From the IMG/VR virus record IMGVR_UViG_3300046780_000362, positions 1 through 62,463 of that record: a stretch of 62,463 bases of DNA; one strand, 5' to 3'. The translations under genes were made by a program, and so were the position numbers. Positions 1-8,852 of this stretch are shown here, in pieces (the first letter of the stretch is position 1; the number at the start of each line of letters is the position of its first letter). The notes below the pieces were generated by a model. That model was not told the DNA's origin. It did not search any database and saw nothing but the letters and a program-made list of their open reading frames with translations. This stretch comes from a virus.

Positions 1-177
1 TCCATCTTACAGACTATAGCTAGCATACGAAACGTGATCGTCAACCCGCCCCGAAAGAAAAAGTCATCGGCATAGAGATCGGCGTGTGCTGGTCGTGATC
101 CTTCCGCGCCCACCTGAACTTGTTCGAGTCCGTGATGCGCGGCGTGGCGCGTTCGACCTTCGCGCGGAGCACCTTCT
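1..177. repeat. Left copy of terminal direct repeat (contig closure overlap)
   Basis: Bases 1-177 recur at 62287-62463. The first 127 bases are identical, then there are four differences, at 128, 139, 152 and 167. The repeat covers the 3' end of the helicase gene and the gap after it. It most simply means a circular or circularly permuted molecule whose assembly ran past the closing point. The differences mean the two ends come from slightly different molecules. Confidence 0.9.
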
Positions 178-1798
178 GCGTCATGCCGATCGTCTCACGC
201 GCGAAGTCGGCTTCGGCGATCACGGTCTCGAAAAGATCTAGCGTCGCCCCGGACCCGGCAAGCCAGTCCACGATCACGCCGTCGAGCTGTCCGGACCGAT
301 GCGACCGCCCGAAGATCTGCTCCACCCACTTCGCCGAAGGCGGTGGCATCACGAGCAATTGCCGCGTCCACGGCTGCAAGTTGAACCCTTTTTTATTGGA
401 GTGCCACGACACGATCATGCTTCGCGTCGGGTCGGCCACGTGCAGCCCGCGCCCCGCCGAGTCGCGGCCGTGGCGGCCGTAGTACGACAGCCGCGTAGCG
501 TGCGAGAGCGCGCCGGCGAACTCCACGCACCCGGTCCACACGATACCAGGGGCGGGCGATTCGGCGAGCCACTCCGCCACCGACTCGATCGTACTCGTGG
601 ACAACCACACGGCTTCGGTTTCGGGCTCGAACGTCCCCTTAACGTTCGTCCACGCCACCACGAGCGGGTGCTCCGCGTAGCGGCGCAACACTTGCGCTTC
701 CGTGTCGAGAGGCTTCCGCGTGTGCGTAGACGCCGCGATCCGCTCACGTACGAACGCGTTCTTAGCCTTGTACGCGAGCTTCCACGGCTCGGGCGGTGGG
801 TACTTCCACCGCAAGTACAGGCCGCACTCATACTGCCCGGATATGCGCCACCGCGACAACGGATCGGACACCGACACGCCGCACGGGGTCTCGAGCGCCT
901 GGCGGTCGTTCTCGAGGTCGCCCGCCAAGAACAGCCGGAACTCGCGATCGAGCACGGGGTCTTCGCGCGACAGGCGCACGCGCACCGTGAGCGGTGCGGC
1001 GCACGAGTCGCCGTCGACGATCACCACGCCGGGCGTTTCGGCGAGGCGCGTCCGGTACCACGCTCGAGCGTGCTCGGTGGTCGTGCCGAGCGGGCCGGGC
1101 CGAAAGCGCACGGGGTTTCGCCCGCGGGCCTCGTCCAGCGCAAGGGCCCATTCGTTCGCCTCGCCGCGCGTCAGAGGTACGGGGGCGCGCTCGCGAAGCG
1201 CCCAGCACAGCAAATGCCAGTAGTTCATGATGCTTTTGCGGCCCGGCGTGCCAGTGAGCAGAACGACCACCGTTTCCGGATGCGCCAAGATGTACCGATC
1301 GATCCGGCGGACCCACGACGCGTCTGCGTTCGCGGCCTCGTCGGCCTCATCGATCATGATGAGATCGGGTTGCATGCGCCTTTCGAGAAAGTCGTGGGCT
1401 CCTTCGGTCGTGAGCTCTTGCCACGTCACCACGCGGGGCATGGTGTGTGGCTCGCGCCAGTCCCGGCGAAGCGCGGCGAACTCGTGGTTCGTCTTATCGC
1501 GCAAGCCGGCCCCCGGCACGATGAGAAGAGGGCGGAGCGAACCGAGCACCGTGGCCAGAAGGTAGGTGATCAAAGTTTTCCCGGTGCCCACGGGAAGACC
1601 GAGAAACCCGCCCCCGTTCTCCGATACCTCCACGAGCGACGCACCTTGCGTCCACCGAAGCGGATCGTGCGTCGACCCGGGGAGCCGAAGCAATCGCGTG
1701 AGTTCGTCCGCGTACCCCGCCGCAAGCTCAACGTCGAGCGTGCGGCGGGGCAGCGCAACTACGCGCCGATACTCCTGGGTATCGCGGACCTCAGGCAC
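41..1798 (-). CDS. SNF2-type SF2 helicase
   Basis: A 585-residue DEAD-box superfamily 2 ATPase. Walker A GLPVGTGKT lies at residues 67-75, the DEAD box (IDEAD) at about 149-153, and a C-terminal motif VI-like FGRSHRSGQ near residue 525. The RSHRSGQ form is typical of SNF2-family translocases encoded in phage replication modules, which remodel or unwind DNA at forks. It starts with ATG 4 bases after the Cas4-like gene stop, so it belongs to the same minus-strand operon. The last 45 codons are duplicated at the right end of the contig because of the terminal overlap. Those copies differ by two silent and two amino-acid changes (Asp to Glu, Arg to Cys). Confidence 0.9.
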   Translation of the reverse strand: MPEVRDTQEYRRVVALPRRTLDVELAAGYADELTRLLRLPGSTHDPLRWTQGASLVEVSENGGGFLGLPVGTGKTLITYLLATVLGSLRPLLIVPGAGLRDKTNHEFAALRRDWREPHTMPRVVTWQELTTEGAHDFLERRMQPDLIMIDEADEAANADASWVRRIDRYILAHPETVVVLLTGTPGRKSIMNYWHLLCWALRERAPVPLTRGEANEWALALDEARGRNPVRFRPGPLGTTTEHARAWYRTRLAETPGVVIVDGDSCAAPLTVRVRLSREDPVLDREFRLFLAGDLENDRQALETPCGVSVSDPLSRWRISGQYECGLYLRWKYPPPEPWKLAYKAKNAFVRERIAASTHTRKPLDTEAQVLRRYAEHPLVVAWTNVKGTFEPETEAVWLSTSTIESVAEWLAESPAPGIVWTGCVEFAGALSHATRLSYYGRHGRDSAGRGLHVADPTRSMIVSWHSNKKGFNLQPWTRQLLVMPPPSAKWVEQIFGRSHRSGQLDGVIVDWLAGSGATLDLFETVIAEADFARETIGMTQKVLRAKVERATPRITDSNKFRWARKDHDQHTPISMPMTFSFGAG

Positions 1799-1801
1799 GT
1801 C

Positions 1802-3112
1802 TTACGGCGCCGCCTGCAAGAGCGTGTACGCGTCGATCACGTCCGCGGGGTGCCCGATGAGCGTGAGCGGTCCGTAGTTGCCGGCCATGGCCATGGTGCG
1901 AGTGAGTGGTGCGTCCGCGGCCGCGACGGCCACCGGAGCAGGTGCGGCCGCCGGCGCCGCCGCCTGGCGAGGCTTGCGCGCCTTCGGTGGCTCCTCGGCG
2001 GGCGGCGGCGGTGCCGCGACTGCTACGGGCGGCGGGGGCGGTGCCACGGGGGCCGGGGGCGGTCCTGCGTGCTGCCCGAACGTGGACACCGGGGCCACCG
2101 GAACCGCGCCGAACTGGACCCCGGCTGGCGCGCCGTTCGGGGGAGTGATGCGTTCTTGAATTGCTGCGGGGAGTACCATCTGTTGTTTCTCTTTCTTGAC
2201 GAGCGTTTGCACAATGGAGCCGAAGGACCGCCGCGCGTCACACGGCCCCCCGACAGAGTGATGGTGGGGGCAGCCCCCATAGTCGCCGCACGCGAGCGTG
2301 TTCGGCGTGGCATCGGATTCGAGGCGTAACGAGTCGAGATGGCGGGCGCGCTCGGACCCGGCCATCACCGCGTCCGTGGCAGCGGACCGCGTGATCACCG
2401 CGTCCACCGGCGCGGCGCGGCGTACGCGTTTCGTTTCGCAGTACGTCCACCGTGCCGGAAGCCGGTCATGGCCCGTCTCGGTCATCGTGGCCAGGGCGTA
2501 CAGGTTCGCGGCGAAGTCGTCGCGCAAGCCGGCGGACGTGAGCGCGTACCGCGCGATATCCGCGCTCGACTTGTAGTCGTCCAAAAGCCAACCGTCCGCC
2601 ACGTCAGTGATCCCGAGCCGCGCGAGCTCCGCCGGCGCTTGCACCACGAGATCACGGTACCCGGCCCACACTATCCCGGCGACGCGGAAACCGACGGGCG
2701 GTGCGTGGCTGTCCGTGGCCCCGACGATCGCGGCGTCCCCGATCGGGGCCTCCGTACGCACCACCGTGCACGCTTGCGGGTGTGGTACGAGCGCCGCACC
2801 CGAGAGTGCAATCTGCCCCGGCAAGTCAGTCCAGTTGACTGGCCGATGTTCGTGCCACGCCTGGAAACGGGAGTGCATCTCGGTGCCGAGAGCCGTGCTG
2901 CGTTGCCGCGACTTGACGGGCTCGCCGCGCCCCGCGGGGTCACGCCACCAATACACGCCGTGGGCGTCCGCACTCCGGTCCGCCACGTAATGCGCGATCG
3001 TGGCCCACTCCACGCGCGGTTCGCGTATGCCCGCGACGTACTGATACCACCACGCACGCTCGCACCGGTCACCGAGTGCGAGGGACGAGGCGCTGTGGTA
3101 GAGGCGGGTCAA
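1802..3112 (-). CDS. Cas4/RecB-like PD-(D/E)XK nuclease with Fe-S cysteines
   Basis: A 436-residue protein whose N-terminal 300 residues fit the RecB/Cas4 nuclease group. It has an early SxSSL motif with Cys17, a GTEMH motif with His80, Asp154, an Asp179-Tyr-Lys181 (DYK) catalytic pair, and a late cluster Cys275, Cys281, Cys291. One early and three late cysteines is the arrangement that holds a 4Fe-4S cluster in Cas4 and AddB. It probably resects DNA ends during replication or recombination. Residues 330-400 are a Pro/Ala-rich low-complexity tail, followed by a short conserved-looking C-terminus. The start overlaps the upstream wHTH gene by 4 bases, and the helicase follows it. Confidence 0.8.
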   Translation of the reverse strand: MTRLYHSASSLALGDRCERAWWYQYVAGIREPRVEWATIAHYVADRSADAHGVYWWRDPAGRGEPVKSRQRSTALGTEMHSRFQAWHEHRPVNWTDLPGQIALSGAALVPHPQACTVVRTEAPIGDAAIVGATDSHAPPVGFRVAGIVWAGYRDLVVQAPAELARLGITDVADGWLLDDYKSSADIARYALTSAGLRDDFAANLYALATMTETGHDRLPARWTYCETKRVRRAAPVDAVITRSAATDAVMAGSERARHLDSLRLESDATPNTLACGDYGGCPHHHSVGGPCDARRSFGSIVQTLVKKEKQQMVLPAAIQERITPPNGAPAGVQFGAVPVAPVSTFGQHAGPPPAPVAPPPPPVAVAAPPPPAEEPPKARKPRQAAAPAAAPAPVAVAAADAPLTRTMAMAGNYGPLTLIGHPADVIDAYTLLQAAP

Positions 3113-3402
3113 AGTGTCCCGTCTATGAAGGAGACACGGCGCAATTCGTCTACGAACACCGCGACGAACGAGCGTTCATTCGACTGATACAGCCATACCC
3201 CACCCATCTGCCGCTGTGGTGCCCGCACGCCGGGCCCACGGCGCCGCCGCACCTGCCCGCACGCGGCGAGCCTCGCGAGCGCGCTCGACACCGTGGCCGG
3301 CGATTCGTTGATCCACTTCGCGATCTCGGTCGCGGTACGTTCGTGCAACGTCGCGGCAAGTGCGGCTAGGCACCGCTCGCGTACGGTAGGTACGAGTCTC
3401 AT
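3109..3402 (-). CDS. Winged-helix DNA-binding protein
   Basis: A 97-residue protein. The stretch around residues 20-60 (TATEIAKWINESPATVSSAL followed by LARLAACGQVRR) is a typical winged helix-turn-helix: helix, recognition helix, then a basic wing. I chose ATG 3402 because it overlaps the stop of the upstream gene as ATGA; an in-frame ATG 21 bases upstream is less likely. Being second in the operon after the divergent intergenic region, it may regulate that region. A second small wHTH gene lies at 61077-61271. Confidence 0.75.
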   Translation of the reverse strand: MRLVPTVRERCLAALAATLHERTATEIAKWINESPATVSSALARLAACGQVRRRRGPGVRAPQRQMGGVWLYQSNERSFVAVFVDELRRVSFIDGTL

Positions 3403-3785
3403 GTGATCCCGTGCCTCGGGCAATCACGGTCGCGTCGCGAGAACTCACCTGAGTTGTCACACGTGCACACGGCCGCGACAACGGAAGCCGGATCGTCAAG
3501 GCCCCACGCGTCAGGGTGGGGGCATGGGTGCGAGAGAGGGTTCGCACAGTCCCCGCACCGCATGTTTGGCATTTCCTCCACCACGATCCGGATCGGCACG
3601 TTCCGGTGCATCATGTACCGCGTCGCACCCATGACCCCGATCCGCACCGCGTCATCGATCGTGATCCGTCCCTCATGTAACTCGTGTTCGATCATCGTAA
3701 CGAGTGCGTGCAGGCGTGGATCACGCCGTACGCGTGCTTCGAAGTCGTGCTCGTCGCCCGGTCGGAACCGTGTCGCGTCGTCCAT
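3399..3785 (-). CDS. Hypothetical protein with Cys/His zinc-binding motifs
   Basis: A 128-residue protein. The first half is charged and helical. The second half holds two CxxC-like pairs (MRCGDC, then CTCDNSG) with additional Cys-Pro-His residues, suggesting a bound metal. It is the first gene of the leftmost minus-strand transcription unit, next to the divergent intergenic region 3786-3952. I do not recognise the family. Confidence 0.7.
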   Translation of the reverse strand: MDDATRFRPGDEHDFEARVRRDPRLHALVTMIEHELHEGRITIDDAVRIGVMGATRYMMHRNVPIRIVVEEMPNMRCGDCANPLSHPCPHPDAWGLDDPASVVAAVCTCDNSGEFSRRDRDCPRHGIT

Positions 3786-3952
3786 CTGCCCCGAACCCTG
3801 GCACGCTTACGAAGCATACGCAAGCCCTCCACGAAAAAGAAAACCGGGTCACGGCGGCGACGAGATGGGGCGTCGAGTGGCACGTGACCCGGCAGAGTTG
3901 TGATCGTAGCCCGCTTGCGCGCCCGCGTCGAGGGGGCTAGGGTTCGAGCTAG
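3786..3952. promoter_or_regulatory. Divergent intergenic region with a small inverted repeat
   Basis: These 167 bases separate the minus-strand unit starting at 3785 from the plus-strand unit starting at 3953, so both promoters should lie here. An imperfect inverted repeat (gcttacg / cgcaagc, 6 of 7 matching) sits at 3805-3825, 20-40 bases from the minus-strand start, where an operator would be expected. I see no convincing -35/-10 pair and no copy of the TGGCAC-N7-GCA element found elsewhere. Confidence 0.4.
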
Positions 3953-4222
3953 ATGGACCGACCTCCGCACGTACGTGATCGCCCCGGTGACCGCCTACTT
4001 TTTTACGTGGAAGAGTGGCGCCACCCCGAAAGCGCCACACGTGGCGCGGGGCTAGGGTGGTGCGAGGTATACGCGTGCCCTGCCCACGTGTGCCCTCCGC
4101 ACGGCGGTTATCACTGGTACTGGCGATCGTACGATTGGGGGGTGTGGATCGCGTTCCGCGTACCTGGCGATGGCATGTCGCACGACGCTCGCGTAACGGC
4201 GTGGCGGGTCGAGTGCCAGTAA
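3953..4222 (+). CDS. Small Trp/Tyr-rich hypothetical protein
   Basis: An 89-residue open frame starting at ATG 3953. It is rich in Trp, Tyr and His (for example YHWYWRSYDWGVW) and Cys, which is unusual for a random GC-rich frame. It overlaps the GTG start of the prim-pol/helicase by 10 bases, suggesting coupling. There is no clear Shine-Dalgarno site. The function is unknown. Confidence 0.5.
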   Translation: MDRPPHVRDRPGDRLLFYVEEWRHPESATRGAGLGWCEVYACPAHVCPPHGGYHWYWRSYDWGVWIAFRVPGDGMSHDARVTAWRVECQ

Positions 4223-6402
4223 TCACCGTGTATCGCGGCGCACGCGCACCCATCCCCGTGGACGCGGTCGATCTGCCGTGGGACGAACTTGCCACGTGCC
4301 TCGAAGAGATTGCGAACGAACCGCCGGGCGCACCAGAAGACGCGGACGTCGAAGCCCAAAAACGCAGCATGCTCGCGTGGGCCCCGCACGCGCTCACGCC
4401 GGGGGCGACGCGCGGCACCGAAGGCGTGGACCACGTGTCGCTCTTAGTGGTGGACGTGGACAACGGCGCCACGCCGGAAGCGATCGTGTCGCAGTTGCAC
4501 GCGGCTGGGTACGCGAGCCTCGTATACGAAAGCGCGAAGTCCACGCCCGAAGCGCCACGCTTTCGCATCGTGTGCCCGGTCACGACACCGATCACCGTGG
4601 GCGAGTGTCGTGAGACGCGCACGCGCTTCGCGGAGGCGCTCGGACTCGCGCCAGACTGCGGCGTGCTCGGCGCGCAAGAGGCCGCGAAGCTCTTCTTTTC
4701 GGGGCGCGCACACGACACCCCACCGCGTCGCGTCTGGCGCACGAAAGGCGCGTCCATCGATCCGGCGACGCTTCCCGAGAACTCGGCCGAGTGGGTGGCG
4801 CGCGCGCCCGCGGCGCATGCCACCGCCTCGCCGCACCTCGCGGACCTCCCGCCGGTGGACGCTGGCCTTGTGACCGCGCTCGGGGACTGGCGCGCGCACG
4901 CCGGCAGAAAGCACGCGCTCGTCGGAGCGCTCGCTGGCGTCATGCGCAAGCTCGCATACACGCCATATCAGTGGGAATCCGCGGTGCGCGCGTGGCTCCC
5001 CACCGATGAACCGACGGTGAATGTGGACACCGCGATCGCATCGTGGGCGAAAACGTGGGACCTACCTTCCGAGAGCGTGTCCGGCTTCCAAGAATTAGAA
5101 CGCCTACTCGGCACGGGGCACGCCGAGATCGTTGAGAGCGCGGCGATCGCGGGGTCGTGGGGCGGGCGGGCGGCCGCCACGCGGCCCCCTTTACCCCCGA
5201 GCGCGGCGGTCTCTTCCGGCGGACAGCCGTGGGCTACCCCCGTCACGGGCGGTGACCCACTCGGCACGCGGCATCTTCACTCGGACCCGCCACACGTAAT
5301 CGAGTACTACTGCGAAGGGCTGAAGCTCGCCCCCTCGAAGGGCAAGATCTCGCTCATCGCGGGGCTACCAGGCGCGGGCAAGGGGCCGATCGCCGATCAC
5401 CTCGCGGTCGCGTTCGCCACCGGCCTCCCGGCGTTCGGCACGTTCCCACTTCGCCCGTGCTCGCGCGTGATGCTTCTCGACGCGGAAGGTATCTATCTGA
5501 CGATGGAGCAGACGCGACGATGCGCCGTCGCCATGGGGGTGGACCCGCGCGCGCTCGACACGACCCTCGAGATCCGCGACCTCTCGGGGTTCGGAACGAA
5601 CGTGCTGGACGATCGGTTCTATTACGCGCTCGCGGCGGCGGCGCCGGACGTGCTCGTCGTGGACTCGTACACGTCACTCATGCTGAACACCGGGCTCGAC
5701 CCAAACAAGATCGAATTCGGGCGACTCGCCGGCATGCTTGGCGCGCTGAACACTTTGGTGATCTGCGTCGCGCATGCCAACAAGGCGCCGCTCGCGGGTG
5801 AGCGCCCGACGCTGCAGCAAGTCGCGGGATCGTTCGCGCTTGCAGCCATGGCGCAAACCGGAATCGTGTGCTGGCATCCGAACCACGACGCACAGCCAAA
5901 CCTCGTGTCGGTCGCGTGCATGCGCGGCCCGCGCGGCGGGTTCAAGGGCTTTGACATTGACTTCCAGGACGTCGATAACGACGGGCTAGCGCTCCGAATG
6001 ATCAACGCGACGCAACGCGAGGCGCGCGCGGACGTGGCGGCGAACGCCGAGATCGAGCGGGCCATGAACGGGGTCCTCGCGTGGCTCACGGCGCACCCCG
6101 CCCCGTGGCCCCGAAAGATGATTCGCGAAGCCGTGATCGTGCATGGCGCAAGCGACACCGGCCTTTTACCGGAGGCGCACATTGCGGGGGCAATGGCGCG
6201 CCTCACCTCGGCGGGGCTCGTGACCATGCACCTGGGGGTGGGGGGCAAGCCCCCCACGTACGAAATACGCAGCGTGCAGAACGCACCGGGGGCTGTAGCC
6301 CTCAGTCACGCAGGGGACGTGGTGACGGCGCCGCCGGCGGGGCCGGGGAGCGTCGGGATGTTCAGGCGATCGCTAGCAAGTCGTCCAGCCATGCGCTCAT
6401 GA
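4213..6402 (+). CDS. Prim-pol / RecA-fold replicative helicase fusion
   Basis: A 729-residue protein from GTG 4213, chosen because it overlaps the upstream ORF end and fits the domain start. The N-terminal third resembles archaeo-eukaryotic-type phage primases: a VDVDN acidic pair at residues 81-83, then a YES/RFRIV strand and a downstream FF element. The C-terminal half is a RepA/AAA_25-like RecA fold with Walker A GLPGAGKG at 384-391, Walker B VLVVDS around 484, and a VAHANK sensor. It should prime and unwind DNA at the fork. It is the only plus-strand replication gene, and its 3' end overlaps the convergent gene at 6362-6448. Confidence 0.88.
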   Translation: MPVITVYRGARAPIPVDAVDLPWDELATCLEEIANEPPGAPEDADVEAQKRSMLAWAPHALTPGATRGTEGVDHVSLLVVDVDNGATPEAIVSQLHAAGYASLVYESAKSTPEAPRFRIVCPVTTPITVGECRETRTRFAEALGLAPDCGVLGAQEAAKLFFSGRAHDTPPRRVWRTKGASIDPATLPENSAEWVARAPAAHATASPHLADLPPVDAGLVTALGDWRAHAGRKHALVGALAGVMRKLAYTPYQWESAVRAWLPTDEPTVNVDTAIASWAKTWDLPSESVSGFQELERLLGTGHAEIVESAAIAGSWGGRAAATRPPLPPSAAVSSGGQPWATPVTGGDPLGTRHLHSDPPHVIEYYCEGLKLAPSKGKISLIAGLPGAGKGPIADHLAVAFATGLPAFGTFPLRPCSRVMLLDAEGIYLTMEQTRRCAVAMGVDPRALDTTLEIRDLSGFGTNVLDDRFYYALAAAAPDVLVVDSYTSLMLNTGLDPNKIEFGRLAGMLGALNTLVICVAHANKAPLAGERPTLQQVAGSFALAAMAQTGIVCWHPNHDAQPNLVSVACMRGPRGGFKGFDIDFQDVDNDGLALRMINATQREARADVAANAEIERAMNGVLAWLTAHPAPWPRKMIREAVIVHGASDTGLLPEAHIAGAMARLTSAGLVTMHLGVGGKPPTYEIRSVQNAPGAVALSHAGDVVTAPPAGPGSVGMFRRSLASRPAMRS

Positions 6403-6448
6403 ACACGAGAAAGAGCCCGGCGAGGCAACGCAACGTGAGCGCGATCAC
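6362..6448 (-). CDS. 28-residue membrane peptide
   Basis: A tiny frame with a GTG start overlapping the lipoprotein stop as GTGA. The peptide is one hydrophobic helix (LRCLAGLFLVFMSAWL) with an acidic end. It is the last gene of the lysis cluster and overlaps the 3' end of the convergent helicase gene by 41 bases. Its position suggests a lysis accessory role, but it could be spurious. Confidence 0.45.
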   Translation of the reverse strand: MIALTLRCLAGLFLVFMSAWLDDLLAIA

Positions 6449-6705
6449 TCGCCCGCCGCGTCCTTCACGCTTGCCGCTTGCGCCGCTGCCACCTGGCACG
6501 CCGCTTGCGCGAACGGCTCGAGCTGTGCACGCGCTGCGCAGAACTTTTCCGCGACCACGGCGATCCCGTCGTCCGGATTCTGCTTCGAGTGGTACGCGAT
6601 GCACAGTGCACGCGCGACGTCTTGGCCCGCGGCGCACTGCGCCGGCGTGAGTCCGGACGTGCAGCCCACGGCGAGCAACGCGAGCGCCACGAGCCGGGCG
6701 ATCAC
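6445..6705 (-). CDS. Small lipoprotein (outer-membrane spanin candidate)
   Basis: An 86-residue protein starting at GTG 6705 (GTGA overlap). Residues 1-15 form a lipoprotein signal peptide ending in the lipobox AVGC. The mature part is Ala/Gln-rich and helical with several cysteines. Lying directly downstream of the holin-like and endolysin genes, it is a reasonable o-spanin or lysis lipoprotein candidate. Confidence 0.7.
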   Translation of the reverse strand: MIARLVALALLAVGCTSGLTPAQCAAGQDVARALCIAYHSKQNPDDGIAVVAEKFCAARAQLEPFAQAACQVAAAQAASVKDAAGE

Positions 6706-6911
6706 GACCCCTCCGGAGGCGTCTCGGTGTGCAGGTACGACCCCGCCACCATGAACCCGAGGAACGACAGAGCGGTGTCGATCACTTTCGACACGTCGCC
6801 CTCCGCACCGGCCGGAAGCACGACACCGAAGCGCCGGCACGCCACGAGCGTAGCGCCCACGAGCGCCAGGAGGGCGGCGCGACCCGTCACGAGACGCTGA
6901 ATCAGTTTCAT
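6702..6911 (-). CDS. Holin-like membrane protein
   Basis: A 69-residue protein with two hydrophobic segments (about residues 12-26 and 46-60), short charged loops and no catalytic motifs. It overlaps the endolysin gene stop as ATGA. Size, topology and position fit a class II holin, which would release the endolysin to the periplasm. No family signature confirms this. Confidence 0.65.
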   Translation of the reverse strand: MKLIQRLVTGRAALLALVGATLVACRRFGVVLPAGAEGDVSKVIDTALSFLGFMVAGSYLHTETPPEGS

Positions 6912-7513
6912 GCCGACAAGTATGCCACGACCAGGGGCAAAGTCTCGACCGTGCTCCGGAGGCGCGCTTCCGCCGCGGCGTACGATCCCTCGGCCGCCGT
7001 AAAGTACCCACCCTCGTGCAACGCGTGCACGAACCCGGCGTAGTCGCGCACTGCGGCCCGCTCGAGCGCCCGCGGGTACTTCCGCGCCAGAAGCCCGATG
7101 TAGTCTCGAACGCCCCTGTTGCGCGCCGCGCGCAACACCTCCGGGTCCGTGACGTCGTCTTCCGGACCCACGTACGACCGGAAGCGGTTCATGGGGCCTG
7201 GCGGGAGCGTCACGGCGCTCGCGCCGTGTCCCTCGCCCGCGGTGAAGGAGGTCCATTGCCCGGCGTACTCGCCGCGTACGTTGCCACAGTTGCCATTCCA
7301 GTACCCGGGCGCCTGGTGCGCCTCGTCCGGACCCTGACGCGTCCCCGTCTCGAGAAGGATCTGCGCAAGGCACGCGATCAACTCACCGCCGAGCGCCTCC
7401 GTACCGACCACGGCGGGCCACGCGTCGGCGAGCTGTCGCGCGATCTCTTCGGGCGTGGCGGGTGTCGCCACGCGCGCCACGAACCCGGGCCATGTGCCCG
7501 TCTTCAGGGTCAC
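6908..7513 (-). CDS. Endolysin (lysozyme/glucosaminidase-like)
   Basis: A 201-residue protein. The segment AQILLETGTRQGP with Glu55, followed by WNGNCGNVRG at about 72-81, matches the E...N-x-N..N-[IV]-[KR]-G pattern of glucosaminidase/lysozyme-type peptidoglycan hydrolases. There is no signal peptide, so release would depend on a holin, consistent with the gene immediately downstream. GTG start with a GTGA overlap. Confidence 0.75.
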   Translation of the reverse strand: MTLKTGTWPGFVARVATPATPEEIARQLADAWPAVVGTEALGGELIACLAQILLETGTRQGPDEAHQAPGYWNGNCGNVRGEYAGQWTSFTAGEGHGASAVTLPPGPMNRFRSYVGPEDDVTDPEVLRAARNRGVRDYIGLLARKYPRALERAAVRDYAGFVHALHEGGYFTAAEGSYAAAEARLRSTVETLPLVVAYLSA

Positions 7514-7881
7514 GGTGACATCTCGAGCGGGTCAACGTCCTGATACTGCAGGTCGGGCCCCGAAGCCTCGCAATGGTACGGTTCCCCGTGTGCGACGTCG
7601 TACGCGTCCGGACCGCGCACATTGTGCATCTCGGGCGGACACCCGTCCGGATCGGATGAAGGTGCCTTTGCTTTATTCCACGAATCGAGCGGCCCGCACC
7701 CGGCGAGCGCGAGCATCACGAGCCACACGAGCGGGGCGCGCCGGCGGAGCGGTGCATCCGGGTCGCGGCCCGCAATCTTGCAGACGGTACGAGCTATGAC
7801 GCGCGAGGCGAAACGCTTCGCGCGCCACACCAGATAGGCCGGCGGAAAGAGCACGTAAAAGAGGGCGGATCGGGCGTCCAT
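7510..7881 (-). CDS. Membrane-associated hypothetical protein of the lysis cluster
   Basis: A 123-residue protein with a hydrophobic N-terminal segment (ALFYVLFPPAYLVW), a basic linker, a second hydrophobic segment ending LALAGC (lipobox-like, about residues 52-62), then a polar acidic tail. The internal lipobox may indicate a second translation start giving a lipoprotein. It lies just before the endolysin and overlaps it by 4 bases. A spanin-type role is possible. Confidence 0.6.
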   Translation of the reverse strand: MDARSALFYVLFPPAYLVWRAKRFASRVIARTVCKIAGRDPDAPLRRRAPLVWLVMLALAGCGPLDSWNKAKAPSSDPDGCPPEMHNVRGPDAYDVAHGEPYHCEASGPDLQYQDVDPLEMSP

Positions 7882-7893
7882 CGTGGGAGTATA

Positions 7894-8490
7894 TCACACC
7901 TCCGCGCGGCGGACCGTGTACGCCTCCGGGGACCACCCTTCACCCGGGCCGATATGGGCCCACGCGCCCAGCGCATGATCGACACGGGCGCACAGCACGC
8001 CCACACCCTCACAGGGATGGATCACGACGTCGAACCACTCCGGGCGCCATTCCGTGGTTTCGCTCGAGTGCGCCGCGAACGTGCTGTCGAGTGGACGCAC
8101 GGAGCCTTCCAACAAGATCGTCAGTGCCCCGAGCTTTCGGAACGTGGTGATCTCGTTTTCGAAGCGGGCATCTTGAAACACCCGGCGGCCATCGCCACGG
8201 CACGCGTACCGGATCCAGATCTCGGGGTGGAGCGCGCGGCCCCACTCCGTACCGAGCGTTTGCAGTGCGTGGCGTGCAGAGAAGCCCCACGCCGGATCGA
8301 CGGCGTTGCGGAGTTCGGACGGGCCCCATAGTCGGTCCCCATCCCACCCGAACACGTCCGCCGCGAAGCGCTTCATCGGGTCCGCGAGCGACGCGATCGC
8401 GTAGCCACGCGACGCCGCGAGGTGGTTCGCGACCGTACTCTTTCCAGAGCCGGCGCGGCCGGCCACGAGGATCGTGTTAGGGAGGTTCAC
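7894..8490 (-). CDS. Deoxynucleoside monophosphate kinase-like protein
   Basis: A 198-residue P-loop kinase with Walker A GRAGSGKS at residues 11-18, then ASLADPMKRF, GFSARHALQTLGTEWGR and a WIRYA segment. This pattern is that of phage dNMP kinases (T4 gene 1 type), which phosphorylate dNMPs, sometimes modified ones, to feed DNA synthesis. It starts with GTG overlapping the MazG-like gene, so two nucleotide-pool enzymes are coupled. Confidence 0.8.
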   Translation of the reverse strand: MNLPNTILVAGRAGSGKSTVANHLAASRGYAIASLADPMKRFAADVFGWDGDRLWGPSELRNAVDPAWGFSARHALQTLGTEWGRALHPEIWIRYACRGDGRRVFQDARFENEITTFRKLGALTILLEGSVRPLDSTFAAHSSETTEWRPEWFDVVIHPCEGVGVLCARVDHALGAWAHIGPGEGWSPEAYTVRRAEV

Positions 8491-8852
8491 AGCTCACCCC
8501 CGAACGCGGCGCGCTTCTCGATCTGCCGCCGGCGCACACGTTCGATTACGTCCGGTTGCTGTATACGAAGGATCTCGCGTGCAAGCTCGTCCTCGGCGTT
8601 CACGTCGACCGCGCATGCGGCCGCCAACATGGTCACGTACACGCCGGCGATCTCCTGACCGGGGTCGCCCTTGGGGCGAGAGTAGACGTACTCGCACACG
8701 CGGCGCAGATCGTCGGCGCCCACATCCACCGACTGCGCGAACTCCAGCGCCTCTTCCACGAGACGCAAGGCGCGCTCGCGCTTACTCCGGCGGGAGTCCT
8801 CGCCGCACGCCATGTCCGTCCAGATCTGTACCATCATCTGAGCTAGGGCCAT
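8487..8852 (-). CDS. MazG-like nucleotide pyrophosphohydrolase
   Basis: A 121-residue all-helical protein. ERALRLVEEALEFAQS is the EExxE-type motif of the all-alpha NTP pyrophosphatase superfamily, and KGDPGQEIAGVYVTMLA follows as the second metal-binding helix. Such phage enzymes hydrolyse NTPs/dNTPs or lower (p)ppGpp. The start overlaps the upstream gene by 10 bases, and it is followed by the dNMP kinase. Confidence 0.75.
   Translation of the reverse strand: MALAQMMVQIWTDMACGEDSRRSKRERALRLVEEALEFAQSVDVGADDLRRVCEYVYSRPKGDPGQEIAGVYVTMLAAACAVDVNAEDELAREILRIQQPDVIERVRRRQIEKRAAFGGEL

Noticed and set aside
299-2329. 676-codon plus-strand frame opposite the helicase and nuclease genes
   Set aside because: It is antisense to two genes with clear motifs; long open shadows are expected at this GC content, and the translation is Arg/Pro-rich without domains.
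3849-4961. 370-codon minus-strand frame opposite the prim-pol start
   Set aside because: Ser/Thr/Arg-rich shadow overlapping the conserved primase motifs on the plus strand.
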